The translations under genes were made by a program, and so were the position numbers. The notes beneath the pieces were generated by a model. It saw only the letters and a list, made by a program, of their open reading frames with translations, was not told the origin of the DNA and did not search any database. This document shows positions 1 through 11,879 of a stretch of 64,000 nt of DNA, piece after piece. Source of the DNA: Uranotaenia lowii. Its lineage: Eukaryota; Arthropoda; Insecta; Diptera; Culicidae. Where the stretch lies: NCBI RefSeq assembly GCF_029784155.1, contig NC_073693.1, forward strand, positions 353,590,591 through 353,654,590, in the 5' to 3' direction. Positions within the stretch are counted from its first letter, which is position 1, and each line of letters opens with the position of its first letter.

Positions 1-900
1 CGACTTTTAATGAACCCCCATGCCGTGAACGAGAGAGTGTATACTCACCGGCTCCATTCATGCTTCATCAATGTAATTTAGCAGATATATTGGATTACAC
101 GTGTAGTTGGTACACTTAAAGCGTGTCTTTTTGGCGATTTTTTTTTGGTTTTCGGTTCACTTTTCCTTTTTGCGTGTCCTTAAATTAAGTCCCTCGCCCC
201 GGGTGGTGGTGTGAAGCTCGTTCACGTTGTTCGATGAGGCTTATTGTAGTTGGGCGTGAAAATAACCCCCCTCGGAGGTTTTTTTTTCGTTGTTGCCTCA
301 AGGAAGTTTGCCGTAACGAGGAGTCAACGCCATCCATACGGATTGGGTGTCGCGTATTGGCGCAGTAATCTGTAATTACAGGTCCTGTACATTGTTGCGA
401 ACTTTTCGACGTTCCGACTGATCGCACCCGGTGAGGATCATTCAGCCATAAATCATGGTAGCTTTCTTTGAATGTTACGAAAAAAGCAGGGATAGAAACA
501 AAATCACCTGTTAGCGATGCCTTAAACGAAAACCGTGATTCATGCAACATTTTTCCTTCCCTTAGTAAGGCGCCCTGGATTAAAGTAAATCGCAGCCGTA
601 ATCGTGAGCAAGACTAGGTCTGATGAACTCAGCAGACCCCGGGCCTCTAGAACAATTTGCTGGTGCAAACGCTTAAGTTATGCCTTCCGTTCGCAATCAA
701 CACTCTGTCTGATTTTTTTTTTGCATATGGTTACCACCGAATGACCCCAGGGCGCCAGACAAGATCAGGTTTCTAGCGAGACGGACCCTTTTCAGTTGTG
801 GTTCTTCTGAAACATGTTCTCACTACATAGTTTAATGGTTGAGCTATTAGGAATAGGTTCCTTCTGATTTGGCCCTTAGGGTTTGACTTTTCAGGGCACA
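1..900. other. Unassigned moderately GC-rich DNA
   Basis: This stretch is less AT-rich than what follows and shows no repeat ends that I can see. Open frames are short and unlike any family I know, the longest being 121 codons on the minus strand. It could be host non-coding or regulatory sequence, or the edge of a feature that lies outside the window. Confidence 0.3.
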
Positions 901-3351
901 AAGTTCGAGAAAATCTATCGCTTTTTAAAAAGCTGTAGGATCGGTTAGGTTGAAAATTAGCGTGAAATAGGGGTCGTAGGCCCCTTTGCCTTTCTTGTGG
1001 ATATATAGTTTTAATGAAAAAATTTTGCGTAGAGTTGAAAGATTGTGCTCAATCAGTTAAAAAAAGAATATTTACAAAAAAATTAAAAAATGATATTTTT
1101 GAAAATTCGTCATTACTTATGTTTTTTGAAATTCAAGAATCTGATGAGGTAGTTTCTGGTGTATGCAGGCAATAATTGTTATTACATCACCCGCAAACAT
1201 AGCGGCAGGGTTATTTAATCACCTAATCAAAAATGGAAACTTCGATTACAGCTGTCGAATGAAAAATTCTATTCGTAATTTGTTCAATCACTCAAACACT
1301 AACATTAATTCTCTGTTTAAACAATATTCAAAAAAGGATATAAACATGTTTTTCATTCCACCATTGATCGCTTGGTGTGTGTTTCGATGAAAGCAGAATA
1401 AATTTTCCCCGTTTTGGCAATTGGGTGGTAACATAAGGATTTAAATTTGAGAATCCACAAAAATGAGAATACTAGAAAAGAATTCAAATTCAAAATTTCA
1501 TGGAGATACAGTATGAGAGTTTGAGAGTAAAATTGATCTCAAGATCTCGAGAAACCATGAAACTCAAGAAACAACATAAGAATTGAAAATCTCAAGAATC
1601 GAAATTCAACTGTAAAATCTGGAAGAAGATTAGATTAAAACATAAGAATATTCATGTTTAGAGTACTATACAAAGAAATTCACAATTCTACTTTGAGAAT
1701 ATTTATATAATGAAAATAATTTTCTTAGTATAAATTTAATTTGAATAATATTGTTTTAGAATTACCCTTAGTTTCTTTTAAATTTTAAGTTTTAGATTTT
1801 CATTAGATCAATAATAGATCTTTTCAAGAAATATTCTTGCACTGAGATAAATTTCAAACAAATAATGTTATTTTACCTCATTACATTCTCTCGTATTTAA
1901 CATTCATTTTCAAAGTTCTTAGCATTTTTTTTAGTATTTGCTCGCGTTTTAATTGTTTGGCTTTTCTTGTTTTGCTGCCAGGCATGCTGAGAACAAAGAA
2001 AGTTGAAAATAGTGAACTGGAAAATTAATTCAGGATGTTTACTTTAGGAGAGGTTTATTTCAAAATAAAAGTTCATCTAAATCAAAAGAATAAAACTTCA
2101 TTTGAATCTATTAGACAAGCTTACATACATTAACAAGTCTGAAAAGTGTATGGGAAATTTATGGAGAAACTCAGCATGGTGAATTGGTCTAATGTAAGCA
2201 ACTAAAGTAGTTTTTTTAAATATTGATATTTTTAAAAGTTGATTTCCAGAAAAAGGGTGAAGAATGTTCAATCCAAGGCAAATTTCTTTTATGGTTGAGA
2301 AACTATCTACTTTTTTTCTATTATACTCGAGTAATGCTCGGGATAAATTTTTTAACTAATTAATTCAAGTAAACATGAACCTATCCATAAACTGCATGCT
2401 TTTAAAATTCCTTTCAAATAATATAAATGCTTAAGGTAAACTCGATATATCTTTGTTCTCAAGGCGAGAAATTTGTGCATTATTATTGAGAGAGATGTTT
2501 TTCTCGATTCCACCTTTTCTGTACTGCAAGTATTCTTTCAAGAAGTGATAATTACTGTTATTAATTCTGTTATTAAGTTTGGCAAACCTAAGAAAAGTGA
2601 TTTTAGCCGCCAGTTAAAAGCTAATACAGTTTTATATGTGGAAAAGTTTGATTCTCTAGGACCTCCTAAAACATGTTCTTTATTGAATTGTTAAGAGAAA
2701 TTGATATTGTAAGTAAAGCATTAGAATTCCTTGAATTTATTCGGACAAGTCCGAGTTTTTAAAGTAAAGTGGATAAGTAAAGCAAACTACGTTCTAGCTT
2801 GTGCTCAAAATATATATACATATGTATATATATATATATGTGAAAATCAAGTCCATATTCTGCTGGATTTTTTTACATAATTAACAAAAAACAATTGAAA
2901 TCAAGTTGATCACTTTTTTTGGGCTAGCTTTAGATAAACGTTTTTTTTTTGGGAGTTTGAAAAACGATTGGACCCTGCTGACGTGTTTCGTTTGAAACAA
3001 AAATTTTGGTATTTTCTTAACTTTCTTTACGATTTTTGCCCCCCTATTGCCCCCCTTGATATGGCCCTGCCAAACGGTGTATGTCTTTTGAAATTTACAT
3101 TATTAATTCCGGAACTTCCGGAACTTCCGGAACAAAATTGGCTTTACATTTAGGAATTACATTCTATAATACTCATTTTAGTTTATTCTGGTTGTCGCAT
3201 CTCAATTTACTGAATTTATCTGAAATTCGGTTCATAATCTGAGTAAGGGATTTTAGTAACAAATCTGAATAGATTTTAGTAACAGATCTGAATAGATACT
3301 TAAACTATACATATTATTTATTTTTTCAATTTTTCCTTGGAAAAAAGTGAA
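901..3351. other. AT-rich DNA, no gene seen
   Basis: This is AT-rich sequence with short open frames only. The part at about 1430-1640 is purine-rich, with loosely repeated CTCAAGAA-like words. A short (TA)n run lies near 2811-2840. No transposon ends, RNA gene or coding pattern could be supported. Confidence 0.4.
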
Positions 3352-4086
3352 ATTTTTAATAGAGTGTCCAATTCCCGGGCATTTTTACGTTCCCGAGAAT
3401 CGGAAAATCAGATGACCCTTTGCCCGGAAATTCTCGGGTTCCCGGGAAATAGTTAATGAGGAGATGGTCATTCTCTACTACATAAAAAATCAATGTTTAA
3501 ATTTGTTTTTTTTAAATTTATTTGGCCTAATTTAGTATTGTGAAACATTTTACAATATTTAAACAGTCAAAATAATTTTATAAAAAAGGCATAAATTCCC
3601 TTACCTGATTTTTTTTCTTTCATATTGTGTGCTGTCTAGAAATTTAACCCAAAATACGATATTCTGAATATTCTGAATTTGAATTATGTAGTGTAAAAAA
3701 AATGAAATAAAAAAATCGGATAGAAATTTTTAATGAATTTTAATACCTTAAAAAAGTTTGTATCACAAAAGTGAATTATGCTTAAAGTTTGTAACCATAA
3801 GTGGGAGAGAATTAACATTAAACTTATAATAAAGCTTATAAGAAATACAAACACGTAACTAATCGGTGTACTTCGAAAAGTATGAATTCAAGAAATAGAG
3901 TGTTTTGGTAATATTTGACCGACAAAACGATTGCATGTTTAAACTTTTGAAAATTTAGAACTATTTGTTGAATTCGGGAATTCCCGAGATTTTCCAACCG
4001 ATTTTTGGAATACGGGAAATCCCGATTTTTTTAATTCCTGGAAATTTCCGGTCGGAAAATCTCGAGATCGACACTCTTATTTTGAA
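3352..4086. mobile_element. hAT-like non-autonomous DNA transposon (CCCGGG family)
   Basis: The body runs 3360-4078 (719 bp). The left end reads TAGAGTGTC and the right end, reverse-complemented, reads AAGAGTGTC. The flanking octamers are ATTTTTAA (3352-3359) and ATTTTGAA (4079-4086), a 7/8 match that fits an aged 8-bp target duplication as made by hAT transposases. Both ends carry clustered CCCGGG, GAATTCCCG and CCCGAG words. There is no coding capacity. A longer, more decayed relative lies at about 11874-12920. Confidence 0.68.
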
Positions 4087-4490
4087 TCTGAACCTTTGGT
4101 CTGAAACTTGAATGCAACATTTTTAAGTGTTATTACCATTTTAAATTGTCATTTTGAATGTGCTATTTTTTTCATATTTAAATTCCGGATTCCTCAATTC
4201 TGTTAAAATTTTATTATAAGCAAGATATATATTTTTTAAGGTTTATTTATGACACTTTACCACCTTGTGGCATTCGTGTCTATTAGCAAGATATGATTAA
4301 ATGGTAATTTTCGGAAGAATACAAAACTTTTTCTAGTGCACTTGTTTAGTTGATTTTGTTTTGTGTTAACTTTTATCCCTAAATAAATACAGCAGCATCA
4401 TCATTTTATTTTCCTACATCAGCTTTTTTGAGTGCCAGTAAAATAAACTACTGCAATCGGTGTTTTTACGCTTTATGACCCATATGACAC
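4087..4490. other. AT-rich spacer, no gene seen
   Basis: This is a spacer between two hAT-like elements. I see no coding pattern or repeat ends in it. Confidence 0.4.
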
Positions 4491-5323
4491 CAAAAACGCA
4501 GGCTTTGGCACCGCTAACTGGAAAGTTAGCGGCGCTAATTGGATCGCTAGCTCGGTCAAAGTTAGCGATCGCTTATTAAAACCGCTAAATGTTGCGTAAA
4601 AGTTATCGCTCTATAATAAAGCGCTAATCGCTAGTCGATGGTAGAAAGTTTTGAAAAAGATAAGAAAAACACAAATTTTGCAGCCATCTGTAATTATAAT
4701 GTTGACTAGAAAAGTTGTTTGAGGATATCAATAGGGGCAGGTTTCGAACTTAATTTGTAATATTTCTGTCCATATCAGTTTTAGTTAGCGTATTTGGCAG
4801 AAAATAAAAGGAAAACTTTTGGTTCAAATTTTTCAAAATATTCACCCGTTTATCAATTTTTTAACATCAGTGAATGCAAAGATTCTCTCTAGCTAGGTAG
4901 ATGTTTTGTTTTGTCCGAAATAGTTTTTCATCTTTTTTGACATTAATACTCAAAAGATTGATTGATTTATTAACTTATTTTGTTCGGGAAGTTTCAAATT
5001 CAAAAAGACGCTTATTTCTATGATTCCAATCAAAATCGAAATCGAATAGCTTCTGAAATCAAACTTTTACGAAAATTTGAATACCTGATCTGATTCAAAA
5101 TTTTAAATCCGAATGTTGCCGAGTTTATGATCTATAAGTCTTTAGCCAAATTAACACTTCAAAAAGGTAGCGTTCTTCAGTTAGCGAAACTAAACATTAG
5201 CGGAACTTTCTTATCCGCTAGCTGAAAAAAAAAAATGCGAGAAACTAAATTCGCTAACCGAAAAATAGCGAACTTATTAGCGATTAGCGGATTAGCGTTT
5301 TTGTGCCGGAAACTGCAAAAACG
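4491..5323. mobile_element. hAT-like MITE with TTAGCG arrays and perfect 8-bp duplication
   Basis: The body runs 4499-5315 (817 bp). The ends are CAGGCTTTGGCAC on the left and, reverse-complemented, CAGTTTCCGGCAC on the right. Both are followed inward by many copies of GCTAA/TTAGCG-type words (about 4515-4640 and 5168-5296). The flanks are identical octamers, CAAAAACG at 4491-4498 and 5316-5323. An 8-bp duplication and CAG ends fit the hAT superfamily. There is no transposase, so the element would need an enzyme supplied elsewhere. The intact duplication shows a simple insertion. Confidence 0.85.
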
Positions 5324-6636
5324 TATTAATAACAGTAATTTTTCGTAGGTTAACATTAGATTTTTTTGCATAAAAATGTTTTTTTTTGAAAATTACTCCT
5401 TTCTTTTAGTAAAATAGAAAACGCATGTTTTTGAATCACCAAAAATATCCGACGAAACATTTTTTTTTCTTTCACAAATGATGGCCTTTCATTCTTCATT
5501 CTTCTCATGCACAATTCTTTTAATTATTTCTGTGTCATAGATTTATTAAAAAGTTTTTGACGGTTACCAATTTATTAAAAATCTGATTCACAACTGGAGC
5601 TCGTTTTAATTGAGTGAATTCTTCATTCATTGCAAGCATGAGTTTTAATCTAGATAAAGAATTTGACTGAAATTTGTTCTTTCAAAAAATAAATCTAGGT
5701 TTAGAATACACTTCTTATTATTTCTGACCGGTTTGTTTCCGAATTCAGAACAAACATATCTTAATTTTCATTCTGACATTCGATTTCAGAGTTTTGGACT
5801 TTAGGTTAGATTAAACAATTTGAAGAAGAAATTTTTTTTTCCGTCACAATGCCGCACTGCAATAGACTTGTCTTGGTCTTGGAGAGGTTTGGCCGATCAC
5901 AAATCGGTATCTTAAACTCTGATCAACACTTTTTTGAATCGGTTATTTAGTTAAGAAAAAAAATGAGTAAATCAGTTTTTTTCGATTTGATCTCTTTGAT
6001 GTTCTGCATTTATTTCAGTGATCCACTACTTTTTATATTTAATTTTGAGTAAAAAAGTACAAAATTCGAAACAGTGCTATCTGGCGGAGTCGGTACTGAA
6101 AATTTTAGTGATGTTTGTGGAATCTATCTTTTCAGACTCTTATTTACAGATGTGATAATTTATACGTTTGGGATGATTTTTTCACCCAAAGAGAGAAAGT
6201 TCAATATGTTTCTAATAAAATGCACTTTTTTTTATTAAGAAATATGAGCACTGAAAAAATCTAAGTTTTTGAAAAAAAAATTTCGAAATCAGGGATTTGA
6301 ACCTAAAATTCTGTGACGGTTTTCTATTACGGTATTTTTATGAAGTTTATCGGAAAATCATGTGAATCATCTAAAAATTGGAATTTTTTTTACATTTTGT
6401 AGAAAAAAAAATCTTTTTATATTGCCTTGTTTTCATATTTTCATGAATTGGAGTGAGCAATAAAAGTCGTAAGTAACATAAAAATTCAAACTGTACAAAA
6501 TTTTGAAAAACTGTGAATTATGTGAATGTTTAAAAAAATTCTTTGATCTGCGACACAGATTCGGAAATTTGGCTCAAAATACTATTAAATTACAGATTTT
6601 TCTAGGATTTCAGCTTGCTTGCAGAGATGGGTCCTC
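5324..6636. other. AT-rich DNA, no gene seen
   Basis: This is AT-rich sequence with many homopolymer A and T runs. No RNA gene, repeat ends or coding pattern could be supported. Confidence 0.4.
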
Positions 6637-7711
6637 TACACAGAAAAAAAATCTGAATCCTTAACAACACTGAAATTGAAAAACCTTTAATATTAAATGA
6701 CGTCGAACGCGGTTTGTTGATGTAAATTTACAGATTGAAAAAAGTTGAATCCATAATAGCACTGAATTCGAAGGACATGAATATTACATGACACGGAATG
6801 CGATTATTTGATGTAAATTTCCATCACATATGATGTAAATAAAAAGAAGCATCACAAATGACGGAATTTTCAGTGCGAATTAAATATTACACGTCTTAAA
6901 TATTTACATGTCTTCCAAATTTTACACGTCTGTTGAAATTCATAGACGTGTAATATTCAACTCGCTCTGAAAATTCCATCATATGTGTTGCTTCTTTTTC
7001 GTTACAACATATGTGATGTAATTTTACAAATGTTTTTGGTCATACACAATTCTTAACAACACTGAATAAGAAATTTCTTAAAATTACACGTCATGGAATG
7101 TGATGAGGACATTGAATTTTTGTTTAATCAATATTACAAACACTGAACATGATAATGTCATGTAAAATTATGAACTGTCAAAAACAGGACCATAGACAAA
7201 TGTAAACAAAGTGTCAGGTCAAGTCGTGCACCAAAGTTTAAGCAGTTTTCCCGCGAGTGAGGTTCCCGGAGATCTTCGTGAAGCAGGGATGCGGTTCCGG
7301 AAGCGGCTCCACGTGAATCCGGGGAAGAAAGTAAAAGGGTGAAGTGAATCCTAATAAAAAAAATGTGTGCTAAAAAAATGTTTGTCGCTAAGTAAAATAA
7401 ATTAAATAAGTTATGAAAAGGTTTAATTTTTATGAAGAGATGAGAAAATTCCATTGTTGAATCATATAAACAAAAAATAAAACAAAATAAATTCCAATTG
7501 GAAAGTTTCTCTTCCAATATTCAGTGACATTATAATTTACATCATTTTTATTTTACACGTTGCAAAATTTTACATCATTTTTATTTTACACGTTGCCAAA
7601 TTTCACTGACATGTAATTTCCAACTAGCACTGAAAATTCCGTCATATATGATGCTTCTTTTTATTTACATCACATGTGATGTGATTTTACAGATTTTTTT
7701 CGTAGTGTGTA
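6637..7711. mobile_element. TA-target element, CACAGAAAAA family (1071 bp)
   Basis: The body runs 6639-7709 with TA on both sides (6637-6638 and 7710-7711). The left end is CACAGAAAAAAAATCTG; the right end reverse-complemented is CACACTACGAAAAAAATCTG. Inside each end the words ATTACATCA, ACATATGATG and TTACACGT recur in both orientations (about 6830-7030 and 7540-7680). The core at about 7190-7330 is clearly more GC-rich than the rest. TA duplication suggests the Tc1/mariner superfamily, but no transposase is present. Relatives with similar ends are at 13274-13565 and 24054-24994. Confidence 0.7.
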
Positions 7712-8330
7712 GTTACATTTTTGTAAAGAAAGGACCGCTCAGCTGAATCGATTTTGATTAAAGATCTTTTCTGAAACTTTCACAGTTGATGTCTCAATTC
7801 CTCGGTAATTTGTTATCTAGATTTAAGTTTTATTTTGTGGAACGATGTGAGAAACTAGTTTTCTTTCAAGATATCCAGCTAACTTTCTTAAAGGTTATGA
7901 AAACTAGGGAAATTGAATGTAAAATGATGATTGATTGTTAAAGGCTTTTTCTAAGATGTGGATGACTTTTGAAACACCTGATTTAAAACATAATTTTTTG
8001 AACATATTGTAGCACGTCTTTTCTGTCTTCTGAACATTCATTGTGGTGGTAATTAAGGTATCAAACTCCAACGCTCCTTCCCCGTGTTCTTACGGTTATA
8101 AGCTATCAAATTAGGTACAGTAGTTTGGAAAATGTTACGACGTGAATGAAAATTTTCCCCTAAAAACAGAGCCAGATTCAATCTTCAAAAGGTCAGTTTA
8201 TTTTGTTTATTTTTACTAGAAAACATTTCTTAGTTTCGATTTTTCCATGAAACGAAACATAAAGATCAACATTTAATTTAATTTTCTCAACCGTTTCTTC
8301 TACTAGAATACATTACCGCAAAGATACACA
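7712..8330. other. AT-rich DNA, no gene seen
   Basis: I see no coding pattern or repeat ends. This stretch leads into the less AT-rich island that follows. Confidence 0.35.
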
Positions 8331-9330
8331 AGCGTTGTGCCGGCTCTCTGGTACGCACATTAAAGAGCCGTTCCTGCCCCCGATAGGATCACGATTTATG
8401 TACATTTGTTTCGCCAGTACTCAATAAAATTTCCATAAGGCTCGGTTCTCGCGAATCAAGCATCACAAAATGCGTGGCTAGTGAGTTTACTACAAAGAAA
8501 AAACCGGGTTCGTCGCCACCCATACTGGGGAGACTTGGGCGGCCAACTCTACGGCGCGGTTATTGAAATCGATAATTCTAGATAATTTCCCCGTAGGAGT
8601 TGTTTCGCTTTTATCATTGTGCGCCTAATGCGAGGTAAAGACAGTCGAGTAGGTCTCCTCCCCGGAGGGATCTCCGGATAATCACCCGGAGTCGGCCCCG
8701 GTTCAGCGGAAAAACGAGGCAAATGACAAGCAGTTGCCGCCGCAAAACAGGGCTGAAAAATTACGACTTTTCATTTCAATCAGCATGAACACGCGCGCAT
8801 TCAATTAGTTCTCCTCAATCGATTTCCGCCAAGTCGTGGGCCCATTTAGCCCCCATCCTCCTTCGTAACCTCTCACCTATCTTAGTGGAGGATCTTTTCC
8901 ACAAATGCTCTCGGGGCGGATTGCACCTTGGGCAAACATTGCGGAAAAACATGCTGTTTTGGGTTGTCTCCCAAGTCAGACCTGGTGGATCATCTTTTTT
9001 CCGATGAAGCTGAGTGAAGGTTGACGTAGGTCGTACATGAACGAGGAAGACTCATGCCATTCAACCGCCATACGGGTCCGGTAGGAATTGGGACGCTCGC
9101 TGATCGGATCACCTGAACGGGAAACATCTCCGGGCCGGCCGGTCTGGGGTCTGTCAACCTCCTCCAAGTTTCGAGCGACCATCTATCGGCATTGGTAGGA
9201 TGGTCGTTGGAATTTATGCCAACTGTCGATCCACCGACCGAGAGACTGAGGACGACGATGAGCCAGATGACAGATGGAAGAAGATCTCATTAGCTGTCGA
9301 GGTTCATCAATTCCGCTGATTGCACATAAT
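8331..9330. other. GC-balanced low-repeat island, possible regulatory DNA
   Basis: Composition changes sharply to near-balanced, with few homopolymer runs and no transposon ends. Open frames are at most about 70 codons on either strand and look like chance. Within it, 8658-8702 has several CCGGAG/CTCCGG words. Islands of this kind are candidates for conserved non-coding sequence, but conservation cannot be judged from one genome. Confidence 0.3.
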
Positions 9331-9660
9331 TCGAACGCCTTTCGTTGTTCCGCCGTTTGTCGGAGCCGCCCCTTTTTCAATAATCATTTCCCGATGGAAG
9401 TTAAATGAGAAATTGGTTGAAGATCACAAATTTCTGGATTCTAATTTCTTATCGATTTACTTCTTGGCTATAGGGAACATAAAAGGAAAACAATTTTTTT
9501 TTGCTCCTGAATTGTGTTGATACTGTTCGTTTTAAATCGTGAATAAACATAAGACCCATAGACAAATCAAGAATCATGTTTAAAAGATCCGATTCTTAAG
9601 TCATATTGTTGAACCTTATCTGAAAATGGTGCAGCACACAGTTCAAAATTTCAAAAAATC
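9331..9660. other. AT-rich spacer, no gene seen
   Basis: Nothing recognisable lies between two GC-balanced islands. Confidence 0.3.
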
Positions 9661-10640
9661 ATAAATCGACCTTCCCACTCGCTGCGCTCAATCGTCAGTC
9701 AATGAGCACTTGCAGCAATAAGTCACTGTTGCGTGTTTCTGCGCAGCGTCCCCGTCGTCGTTCGCAGTTGAGGCGCAAAACTCGCGCACGTCACCGCAGA
9801 TAAACCGCATTCCTGAGCCATGTTTGCCGTCAGCTAGAGGGGTGCGCAACAATTTATTTCTGTGCGCTCGTTGCTGCTGCTGCTCTTCCATAAGCACGAC
9901 ACATTTTTTTTCTAAATATTTATGTATGCTTGCGTTTAGGATTGTGGGGAGTCCACCGAACCCGATACCCAAACCTGGTTAGGTTTCACGCCGGGGAGCA
10001 CCCCAGCAGCATCTCTCCGAAAATGGCGCCCAACATTAGCACACTCGAAGTCACCAGGATCCACCACCTGTGGCAGGCCGCCAATCACAGCAGCAACTGT
10101 TCGAATTCTTCAATCATTACAAAGTTTACATGGGCTCAATTTCTCTGAGGGGTTGGGAGTAAAAAGGAGTGGATGGACTCCGATAAGGCAAAACCACCTT
10201 TCTTTCTCCTCTACTAAGACAACGACTCACTCCCCCGCAATCTCGCTATAAAAATGACGACGGCAAGGGACGACCGGTTTTTGCCAATGTTTCTAGATTT
10301 TGGACTAAATCAATCGCTCGGTGTGGGGTTTTGGATCCACCTCCAATCGCCTTTTGGGGCCACCAAGTTACGTCCATACATATCAACCTACCTACTGGTT
10401 TCAAGCTGTGGCTTCTGGTTTTGGTGCAGCAAGTGCAGGCAGCCATCAGCCATCAGCAGCCTCCCATAAAAATGCCGGACAGAGTGGACAGTTTCTGACT
10501 AATGGGAGAAGCCCGGTTTGGTCGATCGTTTTGGGTGAAGAGGGCGAAAGACGTTGGTACTGGGGGGATGTGGTCATCTAAGACTTTGCGTTTGGGGGCT
10601 GCAGCTTAATTGAGTTGTTTCTACGAACGGGCTCCATAGC
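9661..10640. other. GC-balanced low-repeat island
   Basis: This is a second balanced island with GCTGCTGCTGCT near 9869-9880 and CAGCAGC words. The frame from ATG 10023 to a stop at 10146 encodes about 41 residues with three Asn-X-Ser sequons close together, but no good splice donor follows and I do not call it a gene. The remaining frames are short and overlap in several phases, as expected by chance. Confidence 0.3.
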
Positions 10641-10965
10641 TGCCGAGACATTAAACAGAAACTACCGATTTGATGAATGTGTGCGGTTGATCTTTAGTTG
10701 CCTCAGAGAGAAATTTTCGATTGATGGATAGATCGTCCAAAACTTGAAATGCATAAAACGTTTGATGAGTTGGAGATCCTTTCTTTTCTCTAGCATCAGT
10801 AAAAAGCCAGAGATAAACTTCTGAAAGCTTATAAGCTAGGGTTACCATATCCTGCAATTTCAAAAAGAGTACAATGAGATAACTTTTCCAAAAGGGATCT
10901 CAACTAGCTGTCACAATACCAAAAAATATTAACGGCAATCAATCTCCAACAGTCAGACAACATAG
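10641..10965. other. Unassigned DNA upstream of LINE fragment
   Basis: I see no clear features. The first part of the reverse transcriptase may have decayed beyond recognition in the 3' portion. Confidence 0.25.
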
Positions 10966-11254
10966 CAACATATAGACCTACGACCAGTAACCGAGCAAGA
11001 AGTCATTTTTTTAATGTACAAACTCGATTCTTTGAAAATACCAGACTCAGATGACATTTCCGCGCAGTTCGTAAAAGTTCATCATAACATCTCAGCACCT
11101 TTGATCAGAGAGGTTTTCAACGACGCCGTTCGAGAGAGAGAATTCCCAAAATTTTTAAGAACCGTAGGCGTCGTTCTAAACTACAAAGCAGGAAAGTAAA
11201 CGATTTGTAGTAACTACCGCTCTATATTGATGTCTTCAGTCAAATCCAGCAGTA
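10966..11254 (+). pseudogene. Non-LTR retrotransposon reverse transcriptase fragment (broken)
   Basis: An open stretch at 10966-11196 encodes 77 residues that follow the start of the reverse-transcriptase domain of jockey-type LINEs: VTEQEVIFLMYKLDSLKIPD, then a segment around ISAPLIREVFNDAV, then a FPKFLRTVGVVLNYKAGK-type strand. After an in-frame TAA (11197-11199) the same frame resumes with SNYRSILMSSVKS, matching the family's NYRPISLLS block. The usual Gly-Asp pair (KAPGxDG) has become PDSDDIS. The catalytic YADD region, endonuclease and ORF1 are absent. This is a short, dead remnant. The clade assignment (jockey-like) is from memory of the motif pattern only. Confidence 0.75.
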
Positions 11255-11383
11255 CAATCTCTTATGCGACTACCGTTACGGTTTCCGAATAGATTCAAGT
11301 ATCCTTAAACAAGCCTGCAGAAAATGAAATCATTTAAGAGAAATCGCTCAAATTTGAATCATGTGAATCAGTTGCCCGGTTGG

Positions 11384-11879
11384 ATTTAGAGTAAGCTTGC
11401 CAGATTGCCCGGTTTTATCCGGGTTCGCCCGGATATTGGATGCAAACTTCGAGAAAGTCCGGTCCGGCCCGGTGTCCCGGATATCGTGAAAAAAGTCCGG
11501 ATATTGCCCGGATTTTTTCACAATTTTCACAAAGAAACCAAAAAAAATCAAAGTTTTTGAGTAAGTTTCAGCAAAATCGATTAACGGTATGGAAATTTTC
11601 AACGGTTGTTTCAAAAAATTTTGATGATTTATTTTTATAAACCTTTAAATATTTAAGTGTTCCAAAAAGTTTTTGGAAGTCTGCAATTACATTAATAAAA
11701 TATTAATTTAATTTTTTTTGCATTTTTCTTTGCTTTTATATACACCTAAATTTTGCCCGGTTTTTGAATTTGAAAAATTGAAATCCATGCCCGGATTTTG
11801 CCAGGTTTTTTTGAAAGAATGCCCGGAATTGCTAGGCCCGGATGGAAGTGGAAAAATTCTGGCAACCTTCATTTAGAGT
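11384..11879. mobile_element. MITE with GCCCGG words and 8-9-bp direct duplication
   Basis: The body is about 11392-11870 (479 bp). The ends are TAAGCTTGCCAGA and, reverse-complemented from the right, GAAGGTTGCCAGA. ATTTAGAGT stands on both sides (11384-11392 and 11871-11879), giving an 8-bp ATTTAGAG duplication with one extra shared base. This fits hAT. GCCCGG and CCGGAT words are clustered at both ends. The right copy of the duplication is also the start of the neighbouring TAGAGTGTCC element, so this MITE appears to have inserted into that element's terminus. No coding capacity. Confidence 0.75.
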
